In this document: piece after piece, positions 1 to 7,437 of the stretch | How the letters are laid out: each line of letters starts with the position of its first letter | How positions within the stretch are numbered: position 1 is the stretch's first letter | Source: JANRKN01 sp033763435 | Lineage (GTDB): Bacteria; Planctomycetota; Phycisphaerae; Phycisphaerales; UBA1924 | Length of the DNA stretch: 18,332 nt | NCBI GenBank assembly: GCA_033763435.1 | Contig: JANRKN010000097.1 | Span: forward strand, 1-18,332 | Direction of reading: 5' to 3' | Position numbers and translations under genes: made by a program | Notes under the pieces: generated by a model | Told to the model about the DNA's origin: nothing | Database searches by the model: none | The model's input: only the letters and a program-made list of their open reading frames with translations

Positions 1-1220
1 TCGCGACGCATAGTCTCAACGTGTTGCCCGCGTGCTCCGAAACCGCCCCAACCCCCGCCCCAACCCCCGCCCCCACCACTCGTGGCGGGTTTGGCGAACT
101 TGCTGAGCATCGTCGCCATCCGCAGCGCGAGGATCTCCAGCGCGCGCGGGCCTTCGCTGAGGCCGGTCTTTTGCCGTTGGTCGGCCTCGAGCGCGTTCTT
201 GAGCATCCGCGCCGCGGCCTTGGGTTCGAGCGCGCGCCCCGCCGCGAGCATCCCGTCCGCCGACGGGCCCCACAGCTTGAGCATTTTCGCCAGCGCCTGA
301 GGCGCGACGCCCGCGCGCGTGCCCAGGCTCAGCGTGTGCAGCTTGCGCGCGAGGTCGACCAGCGCGTAGCTCACCAGCACCGTCGGCTCGCGCGACACTT
401 CCAGCAGTGAGCGCACATACCCCACCGCCGCCGCGGGGCCCGAGTACATCACCACGCTCTGAAGATTCCACACGCTCTCTTCGCGCGAACGCCCGACGAA
501 CTCGCTCACGAGCTCCTCGGTCACGCTCACCTCGCCCGCCTTGGCGGGGTCGGCCTCCAACCCCGCGGCAATCGCGCCGAGCTTGGCGATCTCGGCATCC
601 AGCCGCGCGGCATCGGTCCCCACGCGGTCCAGCAGCGCCGCGGCGCTGTGACGATCGAGCTTCACGCGGTGCGCCACGCAGCGCTCGGCGAGGAACGCCC
701 CGAGCTCTTCTTCCTTCAGCTCCGCGCACTTGAACAGCCCGCCCGCCGCCTCGGCCGCCTTGTCGATCTTGCTGTTCTGATACTTCTTGAAGCGCAGCAC
801 CAGCGTCGTTGAATCCGTCGGCGCGCTCTGGTACTTCTCAAACAAAGGCCTCGCCCCACCGCCCCCACCACCGCCCCCGGCCGCCATACCGGCCGGCTCG
901 CCGTCTTCGTCATCGTCCTTGGGCGCGGAGAGCAACTTGTCGGCGGGGTCGACGACGACGAGCTTGTGCGTCGCGATGAGCCCGAAGCTCCGGCACTCGT
1001 CGAGGATCTCGGCCGCGCTGGCCGAGGCGCCATCAAAGAGAATCAGGTCGACCGTGCCGTGGGCCGCGCGGAGCCGCTCGCGGACCTGCACGAGCGCGCG
1101 GTGCTGGCGGTACAGGTCGGGCCCGGCGATGACGACCACCCCCGGAAGTCGCGGCCCGCCCGAAGGCGCGTCGCCTGCCGAGGCGCTGGACTTGGACGGG
1201 TTGGAGGCGCGTTTGGCCAT
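1..1220 (-). CDS. holA: DNA polymerase III subunit delta (HolA), 3' end cut by window edge
   Basis: The delta subunit opens and loads the beta sliding clamp as part of the gamma/tau clamp loader at the replication fork. The frame is open from an ATG at 1220 to the left edge (406 codons visible, no stop), so the C-terminus is missing. Residues about 24-50 read GVVVIAGPDLYRQHRALVQV, the usual N-terminal delta pattern of a hydrophobic strand, 'G-x-(D/E)-x-Y' and a helix. Residues about 160-210 contain LKEEELGAFLAER and a helical 'TDAARLDAEIAKL' segment that matches the 'L..ElEKL' element of the family. Two oddities are a poly-Gly/Ala linker near residues 108-116 and a Gly/Trp/Phe-rich tail just before the edge. 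These make it longer than the usual ~340 residues. The gene is divergent from the DegT gene with only 48 bp between them; a TACGAT hexamer lies 9 nt before the ATG. Identification is by pattern recognition of the whole translation; the family is divergent in sequence. Confidence 0.78.
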   Translation of the reverse strand, partial: MAKRASNPSKSSASAGDAPSGGPRLPGVVVIAGPDLYRQHRALVQVRERLRAAHGTVDLILFDGASASAAEILDECRSFGLIATHKLVVVDPADKLLSAPKDDDEDGEPAGMAAGGGGGGGGARPLFEKYQSAPTDSTTLVLRFKKYQNSKIDKAAEAAGGLFKCAELKEEELGAFLAERCVAHRVKLDRHSAAALLDRVGTDAARLDAEIAKLGAIAAGLEADPAKAGEVSVTEELVSEFVGRSREESVWNLQSVVMYSGPAAAVGYVRSLLEVSREPTVLVSYALVDLARKLHTLSLGTRAGVAPQALAKMLKLWGPSADGMLAAGRALEPKAAARMLKNALEADQRQKTGLSEGPRALEILALRMATMLSKFAKPATSGGGGGWGGGWGGFGARGQHVETMRR

Positions 1221-1256
1221 CGCGGCACCATCGTACCGCGGGCGCCGGGATTCTCC

Positions 1257-1268
1257 TAAACTCTCCCC
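1257..1268 (+). promoter_or_regulatory. Possible leaderless -10 box before the DegT gene
   Basis: TAAACT at 1257-1262 (4 of 6 matches to TATAAT) ends 6 nt before the ATG at 1269, and no Shine-Dalgarno sequence is visible. Transcription starting about 7 nt past a -10 box would begin at or next to the start codon, giving a leaderless mRNA. The same spacing and a similar CTCCCC/CGCCCC spacer occur before the ATPase gene at 14092. No convincing -35 box is visible. Confidence 0.35.
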
Positions 1269-2474
1269 ATGGCCCGCGCGACCTCCAGCCCAACCAGCAA
1301 CCCCCTCTCCAACCCGATCGCGAACTCGATCGCCGCTCCCGTCTCGGTCGACGCCGCTTTGCCGCGGATCCCCGTCGCCGCGCCCGACCTCACCGGCAAC
1401 GAGGAGCGCTACGTCTCCGACGCGATCCGCTCGTCCTGGATCAGCTCCACCGGCGCGTACCTCAACCGCTTCGAGGCCGAGTTTGCCAACCTCAGCCACA
1501 GCCGATCGGCGCTGGGCGTCTGCAACGGCACCGTCGCGCTGCATCTGGCCTTGATGGCCCTGGACGTCCGCCCGGGCGACGAGGTCCTCGTCCCGAGCCT
1601 CACCTACATCGCGACCGCCAACGCTTGCCGATACGTCGGCGCAGAGCCCGTCTTTGTCGACGTCGACCCCCACACCTGGTGCATCGACCCCGCGAAGCTC
1701 GAGGCCGCGATCACCCGCCGGACGCGCGGCATCATCGCGGTGCATCTCTACGGCCATCCCGCCGACATGGACGCGATCAACCACATCGCCGCCGTGCACG
1801 GGCTCTGGGTCGTCGAGGACGCCGCCGAGGCCCACTTTGCCACGTACAAAGACCGCGTCGTCGGGTCGCTCGCGCGCTGCGCGACCTTCAGCTTCTACGG
1901 CAACAAGATCATCACCTCGGGCGAGGGCGGCGCCGTCACCGTCAACGACCCCCAGCTCGAACTGCGCATGCGCACGCTCCGCGGTCAGGGCGTGGACCCG
2001 AGCCGGCGCTACTTCTTCCCCGTCACCGGGTACAACTTCCGCATGACCAACATCCAGGCCGCGCTTCTGTGCGCGCAGCTCGAACGCCGCGAGGCCATCG
2101 TCGCCAAGCGCAGGCAGATCTACGCCTGGTACAAGCAGCACCTCTCCGGCATCCCGGGGCTGTCGTTCCAGCCGATCGCGCCGTGGGCCAAGATCACGCC
2201 GTGGCTCATGTGCCTGCTGGTGGATCCGGCCTTTGGCTGTTCGCGCGATGAGTTGATGCTTCGGCTCGACGCGCACAACATCGAGACGCGCCCCTTCTTC
2301 ATCCCGCTGCACACGCTGCCGCCGTTCCGCGAGCAGTCGCGCGCGCGGGGCGAGCACCTGCCGATCACCGACGATCTCGCTTCGCGCGGGCTGAACCTTC
2401 CGACCTACACGGCGATGACCGAGGGCGATGTGGAGCGGATCGCGCGTGCCGTGCGGGCCTGCCGGAACGCATGA
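1269..2474 (+). CDS. DegT/DnrJ/EryC1/StrS family PLP-dependent sugar aminotransferase
   Basis: This 401-residue enzyme should transfer an amino group from glutamate to a keto group of a nucleotide sugar, making an amino sugar for surface polysaccharide. Visible motifs: GNGTVALH-type phosphate-binding segment (CNGTVALHLAL, about 85-95), PSLTYIATANA (109-119), VVEDAAEAH (181-189) with the PLP-ring aspartate D184, and SFYGNKIITSGEGG (208-221) with the Schiff-base lysine K213. GYNFRMTNIQAAL (254-266) is the typical active-site loop. The pattern is closest to GDP-perosamine synthase-like members, but substrate cannot be read from sequence. The first ~33 residues are Ser/Asn/Pro-rich and unconserved; no alternative start was found that would remove them. 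It is the first gene of a three-gene operon and overlaps the ATP-grasp gene by ATGA. Family certain, substrate unknown. Confidence 0.93.
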   Translation: MARATSSPTSNPLSNPIANSIAAPVSVDAALPRIPVAAPDLTGNEERYVSDAIRSSWISSTGAYLNRFEAEFANLSHSRSALGVCNGTVALHLALMALDVRPGDEVLVPSLTYIATANACRYVGAEPVFVDVDPHTWCIDPAKLEAAITRRTRGIIAVHLYGHPADMDAINHIAAVHGLWVVEDAAEAHFATYKDRVVGSLARCATFSFYGNKIITSGEGGAVTVNDPQLELRMRTLRGQGVDPSRRYFFPVTGYNFRMTNIQAALLCAQLERREAIVAKRRQIYAWYKQHLSGIPGLSFQPIAPWAKITPWLMCLLVDPAFGCSRDELMLRLDAHNIETRPFFIPLHTLPPFREQSRARGEHLPITDDLASRGLNLPTYTAMTEGDVERIARAVRACRNA

Positions 2475-3409
2475 CCACGACCGACCTCAAGCTCGTGTTC
2501 CTGGGCGCGGGCAAGCGCCTGTCGCTGCTGGAGCGATTTCTCGACGCCGCGCGCGCGGAGAACGTCCGGCTGAGCCTGATCTGCGTCGAGGCGCAGGACC
2601 GCCCGCCGGTCGCGTCGGTCGCGAAGATCGTGCGGGGGCCGAAGTTCAGCTCGCCCGAGTTTGCGCCGCACCTGACCGAGCTTGTCGCGCGCGAGGGCGC
2701 GCACGCGGTCATTCCGACGATGGACGCGGCCTGCACGGCGCTGTCCGCGTGCGCACGCGCGCTGCCCTGCGCCGCGATCGTGAGCGACCACGCGCTCTGC
2801 GCAGCGATGGAGGACAAGGTCGCCTCCGACGAGTTCTTTCGCTCACACGGGCTCCCGGTGCCGACGCTTTCGCCGGGCGCGTACCCGCGGATCGCCAAGT
2901 CACGCCGGGGCTTTGGCTCGCGTGATCAGGCGGTGCTCGAGACCGCCGAGGACGAGGCCGCGTTCTTTGCCCGACGCGCGCGCGACGGGTACATCGTGCA
3001 GCCGTTTCTCCGCGGGCGCGAGTTCACGGTCGATGCCTACGTCGACCGCGGCGGGCGGGCGCTCGGCGCGCTCAGCCGCCTGCGCATCGAAGTCTCCGCG
3101 GGCGAGGTCGATGTCTCCGAAACGCTGCGCAGGCCCGCCATCCTCGCGCTCACGCGCCGCGTGCTCGCGCTCCCGGGCTGGCGCGGGCCCATCACGCTGC
3201 AGTTCATCGAAGCCGACCCGGAATCCAGCGCCCCCGCGCTGATCGAGATCAACCCGCGCTTCGGCGGCGGCGTGACGCACGCGATCCATTGCGGGCTCGA
3301 CATGCCCCGCTGGATCCTCCGCGAGCTGCTGGGCCGGCCCGTAGAGCCCGCCGACGACTGGCCCGAACACTCGTTCATGACCCGCTGCCGAAGGGACATC
3401 TTCCTATGA
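2471..3409 (+). CDS. ATP-grasp domain protein (carboxylate-amine/thiol ligase type)
   Basis: This 312-residue protein has the carbamoyl-phosphate-synthase-like ATP-grasp layout. Residues 7-105 form a Rossmann-like pre-ATP-grasp domain starting KLVFLGAGKR. The linker helix MEDKVASDEFFRSHGLPVP (113-131) is the usual 'DK..t...l...gip.P' element. PRIAKSRRGFGSR (139-151) supplies the ATP-binding lysine K143 and the Gly/Ser loop. VQPFLRGREFTVDAY (176-190) contains the E/D ligands, and LIEINPRFGGG (257-267) gives the Mg-binding E259 and N261. Such enzymes join a carboxylate to an amine via an acyl phosphate. Between an aminotransferase and a HAD/methyltransferase fusion, a plausible but unproven role is acylating an amino sugar or processing its precursor. 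It overlaps both neighbours by ATGA, implying translational coupling. PylC-like or polysaccharide-locus ATP-grasp proteins are the nearest relatives recognised. Confidence 0.88.
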   Translation: MTTTDLKLVFLGAGKRLSLLERFLDAARAENVRLSLICVEAQDRPPVASVAKIVRGPKFSSPEFAPHLTELVAREGAHAVIPTMDAACTALSACARALPCAAIVSDHALCAAMEDKVASDEFFRSHGLPVPTLSPGAYPRIAKSRRGFGSRDQAVLETAEDEAAFFARRARDGYIVQPFLRGREFTVDAYVDRGGRALGALSRLRIEVSAGEVDVSETLRRPAILALTRRVLALPGWRGPITLQFIEADPESSAPALIEINPRFGGGVTHAIHCGLDMPRWILRELLGRPVEPADDWPEHSFMTRCRRDIFL

Positions 3410-4302
3410 CCATTTTCGTCGATCTCGACGGCGTCATCTGCACCGAAGAGCGCACGTTCGAGCGCCCGCTCGCCAAACCCATGCCCGGCGCGCGCGAATC
3501 GCTCCAGGCCCTGGCCGATCAGGGCCACACGATCATCATCTACACCGGGCGCTCGTGGTCCGAGCAGCGCGTCTGCCAGCACTGGCTCGACGAGCACCAG
3601 ATCCCCCACCACGGCCTGCACATGGGCAAACCCATCGCCGACGTCTGGATCGACGACCGCGCGGTGCGCTTCACCGACTGGGCGCAGACGCTATCGGACC
3701 TCAAGCTCACGCAGACCAAGGTCCCGGGCGGGCCGGTCGACGAGGGGCTGCTGCACATCATCCGTCGGCGGATCAAGTCCTTCCTGCACGAGATCGCCGC
3801 GCGCCCGGACCTCATGGAACCCGTGCTCGAAGTCGGGCCGATGGTCCCCTCGGGCCTCGCGAGCCCGGTCTATTCGCGCCTGACCGACATCTTCGTCGAC
3901 TCGCCCAAGCTCTTCCGCGACGCGGGCAAAGAGTATCTCTCGCTGGACCTCGACGCGGGCGCGAAGCCCGACGTCGTGGGCGACTTCATGAACGCGCGCG
4001 AACTCTTCGCGCCCGAGAGCATCGGCTCGATTGTGATCCTCGGCACGATGGAGCACATCCCGCGCATCTGGGACGTGCCGCCGCTGATGCACTACGCGCT
4101 CAAGCCCGGCGGCCGCGCGTTCATCCTCACGCCCTGGAATCTGCGCTTCCACGGCCCGCGCCCGGACTGCTGGCGCCTCTCCGACGACGCCTACTGCGCA
4201 CTCTTCGGCAAGGGCTGGACGATCGAATCGCTCGAGCAGATCCCCTGCCCGGGCAGGCCGCTCTCGCCCGTCGGCTTCTGCGCGATCATCCGCAAGGACT
4301 AA
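3406..4302 (+). CDS. Fusion of HAD-like phosphatase and class I SAM methyltransferase-like domain
   Basis: The 298-residue product begins at the ATG overlapping the ATP-grasp stop (ATGA). AAGGGA lies 9 nt upstream, and a longer in-frame start at 3289 would lie inside the previous gene. Residues 1-95 form a small HAD phosphatase: VDLDGVIC with nucleophile D6 and acid/base D8, IYTGRS with motif II T47, and GKP...WIDDRA with K75 and D83/D84. Residues ~125-298 look like a SAM methyltransferase: VLEVGPMVPSG (motif I variant, 140-150), YLSLDLDAGAKPD (177-189), VILGTMEHIP (210-219), a post-motif 'LKPGGRAFILTPW' (232-244), and RPDCWRLS typical of methyltransferases in glycan loci. The HAD half resembles capsule/LPS phosphatases that dephosphorylate sugar phosphates or related small molecules. 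Having both in one chain suggests they act on one substrate in sequence. Domain calls are good; the substrate is unknown. Confidence 0.85.
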   Translation: MTIFVDLDGVICTEERTFERPLAKPMPGARESLQALADQGHTIIIYTGRSWSEQRVCQHWLDEHQIPHHGLHMGKPIADVWIDDRAVRFTDWAQTLSDLKLTQTKVPGGPVDEGLLHIIRRRIKSFLHEIAARPDLMEPVLEVGPMVPSGLASPVYSRLTDIFVDSPKLFRDAGKEYLSLDLDAGAKPDVVGDFMNARELFAPESIGSIVILGTMEHIPRIWDVPPLMHYALKPGGRAFILTPWNLRFHGPRPDCWRLSDDAYCALFGKGWTIESLEQIPCPGRPLSPVGFCAIIRKD

Positions 4303-4307
4303 GCGTC

Positions 4308-5117
4308 TTACAGCTTCTCAATCACCCGGCACTGTTCGCGCGTCGACGCGCGGAACGAGCCCGGCGCGAGCGACGCTTCGAACTCATCGACCGCGCGCCC
4401 GCACCCGGGCAGGTTCGCGTTGTCGTAGTCGTGCACAAGGATCACCCCGCCGCGCGCAAGCCGGGGCCACACGACCTTGCAGCCCTCGAGCGTGCCTTCG
4501 TAGAGGTCCATGTCCAGGTGCGCGAGGGCGATCGAGCCTTCGACGCGCGTCGACGCGTTGACCTCGCCCTCGTGCCAGCGGAACACGGAGAGATCGATGC
4601 CCAGCGCCGCGAGGTTGGATTTGACCTGCGCGATGGTCCGGGCCATCTGGCCCGCGCGGAAGTCCTGCGCGCCCGCGTCGCCTCCCGAGAGTTCGGGCAG
4701 ACCGCGGAAGGTGTCGTAGAGGTGCACCGCGCGCCCGGTGCGCGCCGCGTGCCAGCCGAGGATCGAGGCCGTGCCGCCCCGGAAGACACCCATCTCGAGA
4801 AAATCGCCTTGGACCGCGGCGGCGCAGCGCTCGTCGATCATCCGGCTCCGGCCCATCGAGCCCGCGGCGAGCACCTTGCTCCGCCGAACGATGTCGATGT
4901 CCTCACGCCCGCTCAGCAGCCCGCCCGCCTCGAACGCGTCGCGCAGCACGGGCGCGCCCGTCACCAGCCCGCGGAAGCGTTCGACGTCCGCCCGGCACTG
5001 CGCCTCGGTCGCGTGCGAGCCCGGCGAGCTGAACACCACGTCCGCGCCCAGCACCACGCGCCAGCGCCAGCGGTCCACCGTGTCCACGAACACATCAAAC
5101 ACCGGCCCCTGCGACAT
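4308..5117 (-). CDS. TylF/MycF-type O-methyltransferase with YegP/DUF1508-like N-terminus
   Basis: I use the ATG at 5117 because GGAGG sits 7-8 nt upstream. A GTG at 5135, overlapping the previous stop as GTGA, would add six residues. Residues ~60-269 are a TylF-family sugar O-methyltransferase: GDFLEMGVFRGGTA (104-117, SAM loop), YDTFRGLPE (134-142), AHLDMDLYEGT (199-209, metal-binding D202/D204) and GGVILVHDYDN (223-233, H229, D230, D232), then GCGRAVDEF. Family members methylate sugar hydroxyls with Mg2+ and SAM. Residues ~6-50 (FDVFVDTVDRWRWRVV ... ATEAQCRADVERFR) match the strand-Trp-Arg-Trp pattern of YegP/DUF1508 repeats, an unusual addition. It is the last gene of the nine-gene minus-strand operon, and its stop lies only 5 nt from the stop of the convergent operon. 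A role in O-methylating a terminal LPS sugar fits the context. Confidence 0.85.
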   Translation of the reverse strand: MSQGPVFDVFVDTVDRWRWRVVLGADVVFSSPGSHATEAQCRADVERFRGLVTGAPVLRDAFEAGGLLSGREDIDIVRRSKVLAAGSMGRSRMIDERCAAAVQGDFLEMGVFRGGTASILGWHAARTGRAVHLYDTFRGLPELSGGDAGAQDFRAGQMARTIAQVKSNLAALGIDLSVFRWHEGEVNASTRVEGSIALAHLDMDLYEGTLEGCKVVWPRLARGGVILVHDYDNANLPGCGRAVDEFEASLAPGSFRASTREQCRVIEKL

Positions 5118-5131
5118 GTTCGTCCCTCCGC

Positions 5132-6463
5132 TCACAGCATCGGCTCCTCGGCCAGGATCGCCCGGTCTTCGTCGGTCATCGGACGACCGCCCACCTTGCG
5201 GTACAGCGCCCGGAACGCCCGCGCCGAACGCTCGGGCGTGAAGCGCGCCAGGTTCGCACGACCGCGCTCGGCCAGCGTCCGCCGGAGGCTCTCATCGTCC
5301 CAGATCTTCCGCATCCCCGCGGCGATCGACGCGGGATCGTCGGGGTTGAACAGCACCGCCGCGTCGCCCGCTTGTTTGGGCAGCGCCGTGACGTTCGAAC
5401 AGCAGACCGCGCGACCCTCGCGGAAGGCCTCCCACATCGGATAGCTCGCGGCCTCAAACCGCGTGGGGATCACCACGCCCGCCGCCATCGCATACAGACA
5501 CCGCACCTCCAGCGGCGGCACAAAGCCCGGGAAGAGCGCGAGCCGCTCGAGCCCCAGCTTCGCGCGCTCGGCCTCGATCACCGCAAAGTACTCGTTCTTG
5601 TGCCCGGAGCAGACCACCGGCACCTCGACGCCGTCGCGCTCGCGCAGCAGCGCGATCGCCCGCAGCAGGTTCACGTGGTTCTTGTGCGCCCAGGTCTGCG
5701 CCGCGTAGAAGAGATAGCGCGGGGGAAGCGCATACTTCTCCCGCGCCGAGCGCAGGTCCGCTTCGGTCGGCTCGCCGTAGCCACCCAGCGGGGGCGGATA
5801 GGGCAGCACGAAGATGCGCTCGGCGGGCACGCCCGTCCAGCGCGTGGTGTCGTCGCGCACAAAGCTCGACACCGCGACGATCGCGCGCGCCTGCCAGCAC
5901 AGACGCGGGTACAGCCCGGCGCGCCAGCGCAGCTCGCGCTCCTCGAACAGCTCGGGATAGTGCTCGTGCTGAAAGTCGTGCGGCTGATAGATGCTCGGCA
6001 CGCGCGTGACGAACCCGGCCTGATGCATGAAGTGCATCACGTCCACGCCCGCGGCCTCGATCGCGCCGCTCGAACCCGGCGTCGTGTTGCGCACGCGCCG
6101 CCACGCCTCGGTCCGCGCCGCGGCATCCCACGCACGCCGCTGCGCCCACTGACGCAGCGCCCGACGCGGGCTCTTGAGCAGCTTCATCACGCCCGGAACA
6201 TCCGGCCGGCCCATGCGCTCGGCGTCGACCACCGGCCCATCGTGAATCAGCCGCGCGGACGCGCCGATCCGCTCGCGCGCCCACGCCACGCTCGGCTCGT
6301 GCACGAGAAAGTAAAACTCCTCCCCGCCCGGCTCGCGCGCCTCAAGCTCGCACAGCGCGCGGCCCACCTGCATGATGTACGGCTCCACGCCCCCCCACAG
6401 CCCGGGCCAGATCCGCGCATCCAGACACACCTTCAAGGGCTTGGCGTCGGGTCGGGCGCTCAT
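5132..6463 (-). CDS. Glycosyltransferase family 4 (GT-B fold)
   Basis: This 443-residue cytoplasmic or membrane-associated GT-B enzyme should transfer a sugar from an activated donor onto a growing glycan. The N-terminal domain has the glycine-rich GGVEPYIMQVGRAL (24-37), and DVMHFMHQ plus PHDFQHEHYPELF (161-173) match the acceptor-side loop seen in many mannosyltransferases. The C-terminal domain shows YLFYAAQTWAHKNH (250-263), GFVPPLEVRCLYAMA (313-327) and FEAASYPMWEAF (336-347), which carries the EX7E pair E337/E345 that contacts the donor. No membrane segment is seen. The ATG at 6463 overlaps the previous stop (ATGA) and has GGGAGG six bases upstream. Its place in an lpx-led operon points to core or O-chain assembly. 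Mannosyltransferase-like by motif, but donor and acceptor are unknown. Confidence 0.9.
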   Translation of the reverse strand: MSARPDAKPLKVCLDARIWPGLWGGVEPYIMQVGRALCELEAREPGGEEFYFLVHEPSVAWARERIGASARLIHDGPVVDAERMGRPDVPGVMKLLKSPRRALRQWAQRRAWDAAARTEAWRRVRNTTPGSSGAIEAAGVDVMHFMHQAGFVTRVPSIYQPHDFQHEHYPELFEERELRWRAGLYPRLCWQARAIVAVSSFVRDDTTRWTGVPAERIFVLPYPPPLGGYGEPTEADLRSAREKYALPPRYLFYAAQTWAHKNHVNLLRAIALLRERDGVEVPVVCSGHKNEYFAVIEAERAKLGLERLALFPGFVPPLEVRCLYAMAAGVVIPTRFEAASYPMWEAFREGRAVCCSNVTALPKQAGDAAVLFNPDDPASIAAGMRKIWDDESLRRTLAERGRANLARFTPERSARAFRALYRKVGGRPMTDEDRAILAEEPML

Positions 6464-7437
6464 GCCAAGCCTCCCGCGCCCGCCGAGAATGCCCGCCCAA
6501 GCCGCGCCAGCGCCTCACGCACCTCCACCGCGCGCTCGCCCTCCCGCGGCGTGCGCAGGCCCGCCGCACCCCGCAGGCTCCGCAGCAGCACCGAGAGCTC
6601 GCCCGTGATCCGCTTGCCGCGAGGCCTTGGGCCCCGATACTCCTTCGTCGAGTCCAGCGTGCGCTCGACATCGATCCGCGCGCGATACGCCTCGCGGATC
6701 GGCAGCAGCTTCGGGCCCCAGACGTTCACGTGATTCACCTGCCACTCGCGCGACTGCCTCCGCCCAAGCGCCACCAAACCCCGCGCCCGGCAGTGCTCCG
6801 TCCACGCAAGCTCCACCAGCGCGCGCAGCAAGCCCTGCGGCACCTCGGGCCTCTTCGCGATCGCTTCCGGGTACGCGCCCTGAAAGTTCGAATCGATGAA
6901 CGCGCCCATCTGCGCCCGCATGCTCTCTTCGAACATGCCGCGCTTCATGATGGCAAAGCACAGGCTCACGAAATCGCTCTCGACGTACGCGCCGCGCGCG
7001 CCGCCCTTGACGCTGATGGGCTTGGGCGCCCCGGCCATGGAGATCGCCATCACGCCGGGCTGATCGAGCGCCGCGACGTCCTGCGCGAGCCAGTCGCAGT
7101 GCCCGCTCCGATACGGCAGCGTGTCGAGCTTGGCGAAAACGATGATCTCGCGCGTGCACAGCGCGCCGCTGCGCCATTCCTGGATATAGCAGCGGTCGCG
7201 GTGGTTCTCCCACGCGTCGGGGGCGACGGCATGGAGCGTGTCGATCATCCCTGCGCGCTTCATGCGCTCGAGCTCGTCCAAGGCCGGGCCCGGGCCCGAG
7301 CCGCCGTCGACGTACACGACCTCGCCGGGCCGGCCGCCCAAAAAATCAAACCAGTCGCGCAGGACCACCTCCAGCGCCCCCGCGCCGTGGATCCCTGACA
7401 CCGCCAGGCTCACACGCTCAAGCAACCCGCTCGCCAA
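6460..7437 (-). CDS. Probable GT-A-like glycosyltransferase of unknown family
   Basis: The 325-residue product is not recognised by name. It opens VSLAVSGIHGAGALEVVL (9-26), then VVYVDGGSG (40-48) and IIVFAKLDTLPY (98-109), which resembles the strand-Asp-x-Asp order of GT-A nucleotide-sugar enzymes, although the classical DXD is reduced to KLD. Later conserved-looking segments are GAFIDSNFQGAYPE (178-191) and NHVNVWGPKL. No signal peptide or membrane helix is apparent. The start is uncertain: TTG at 7437 has GGGAG nine bases upstream but overlaps the GT2 gene by 20 nt, while GTG at 7413 lies 4 nt after that gene's stop. Position between GT2 and GT4 genes in one operon is the main support for a glycan-assembly role. 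A sugar-modifying enzyme with a similar Rossmann-like core is an alternative. Confidence 0.6.
   Translation of the reverse strand: MASGLLERVSLAVSGIHGAGALEVVLRDWFDFLGGRPGEVVYVDGGSGPGPALDELERMKRAGMIDTLHAVAPDAWENHRDRCYIQEWRSGALCTREIIVFAKLDTLPYRSGHCDWLAQDVAALDQPGVMAISMAGAPKPISVKGGARGAYVESDFVSLCFAIMKRGMFEESMRAQMGAFIDSNFQGAYPEAIAKRPEVPQGLLRALVELAWTEHCRARGLVALGRRQSREWQVNHVNVWGPKLLPIREAYRARIDVERTLDSTKEYRGPRPRGKRITGELSVLLRSLRGAAGLRTPREGERAVEVREALARLGRAFSAGAGGLA

Noticed and set aside
3555..5444. Long plus-strand open frame (~629 codons)
   Set aside because: It is out of frame with the HAD-methyltransferase gene and antisense to the TylF-type and GT4 genes; the product is Arg/Ala/His-rich without motifs, typical of high-GC antisense frames.
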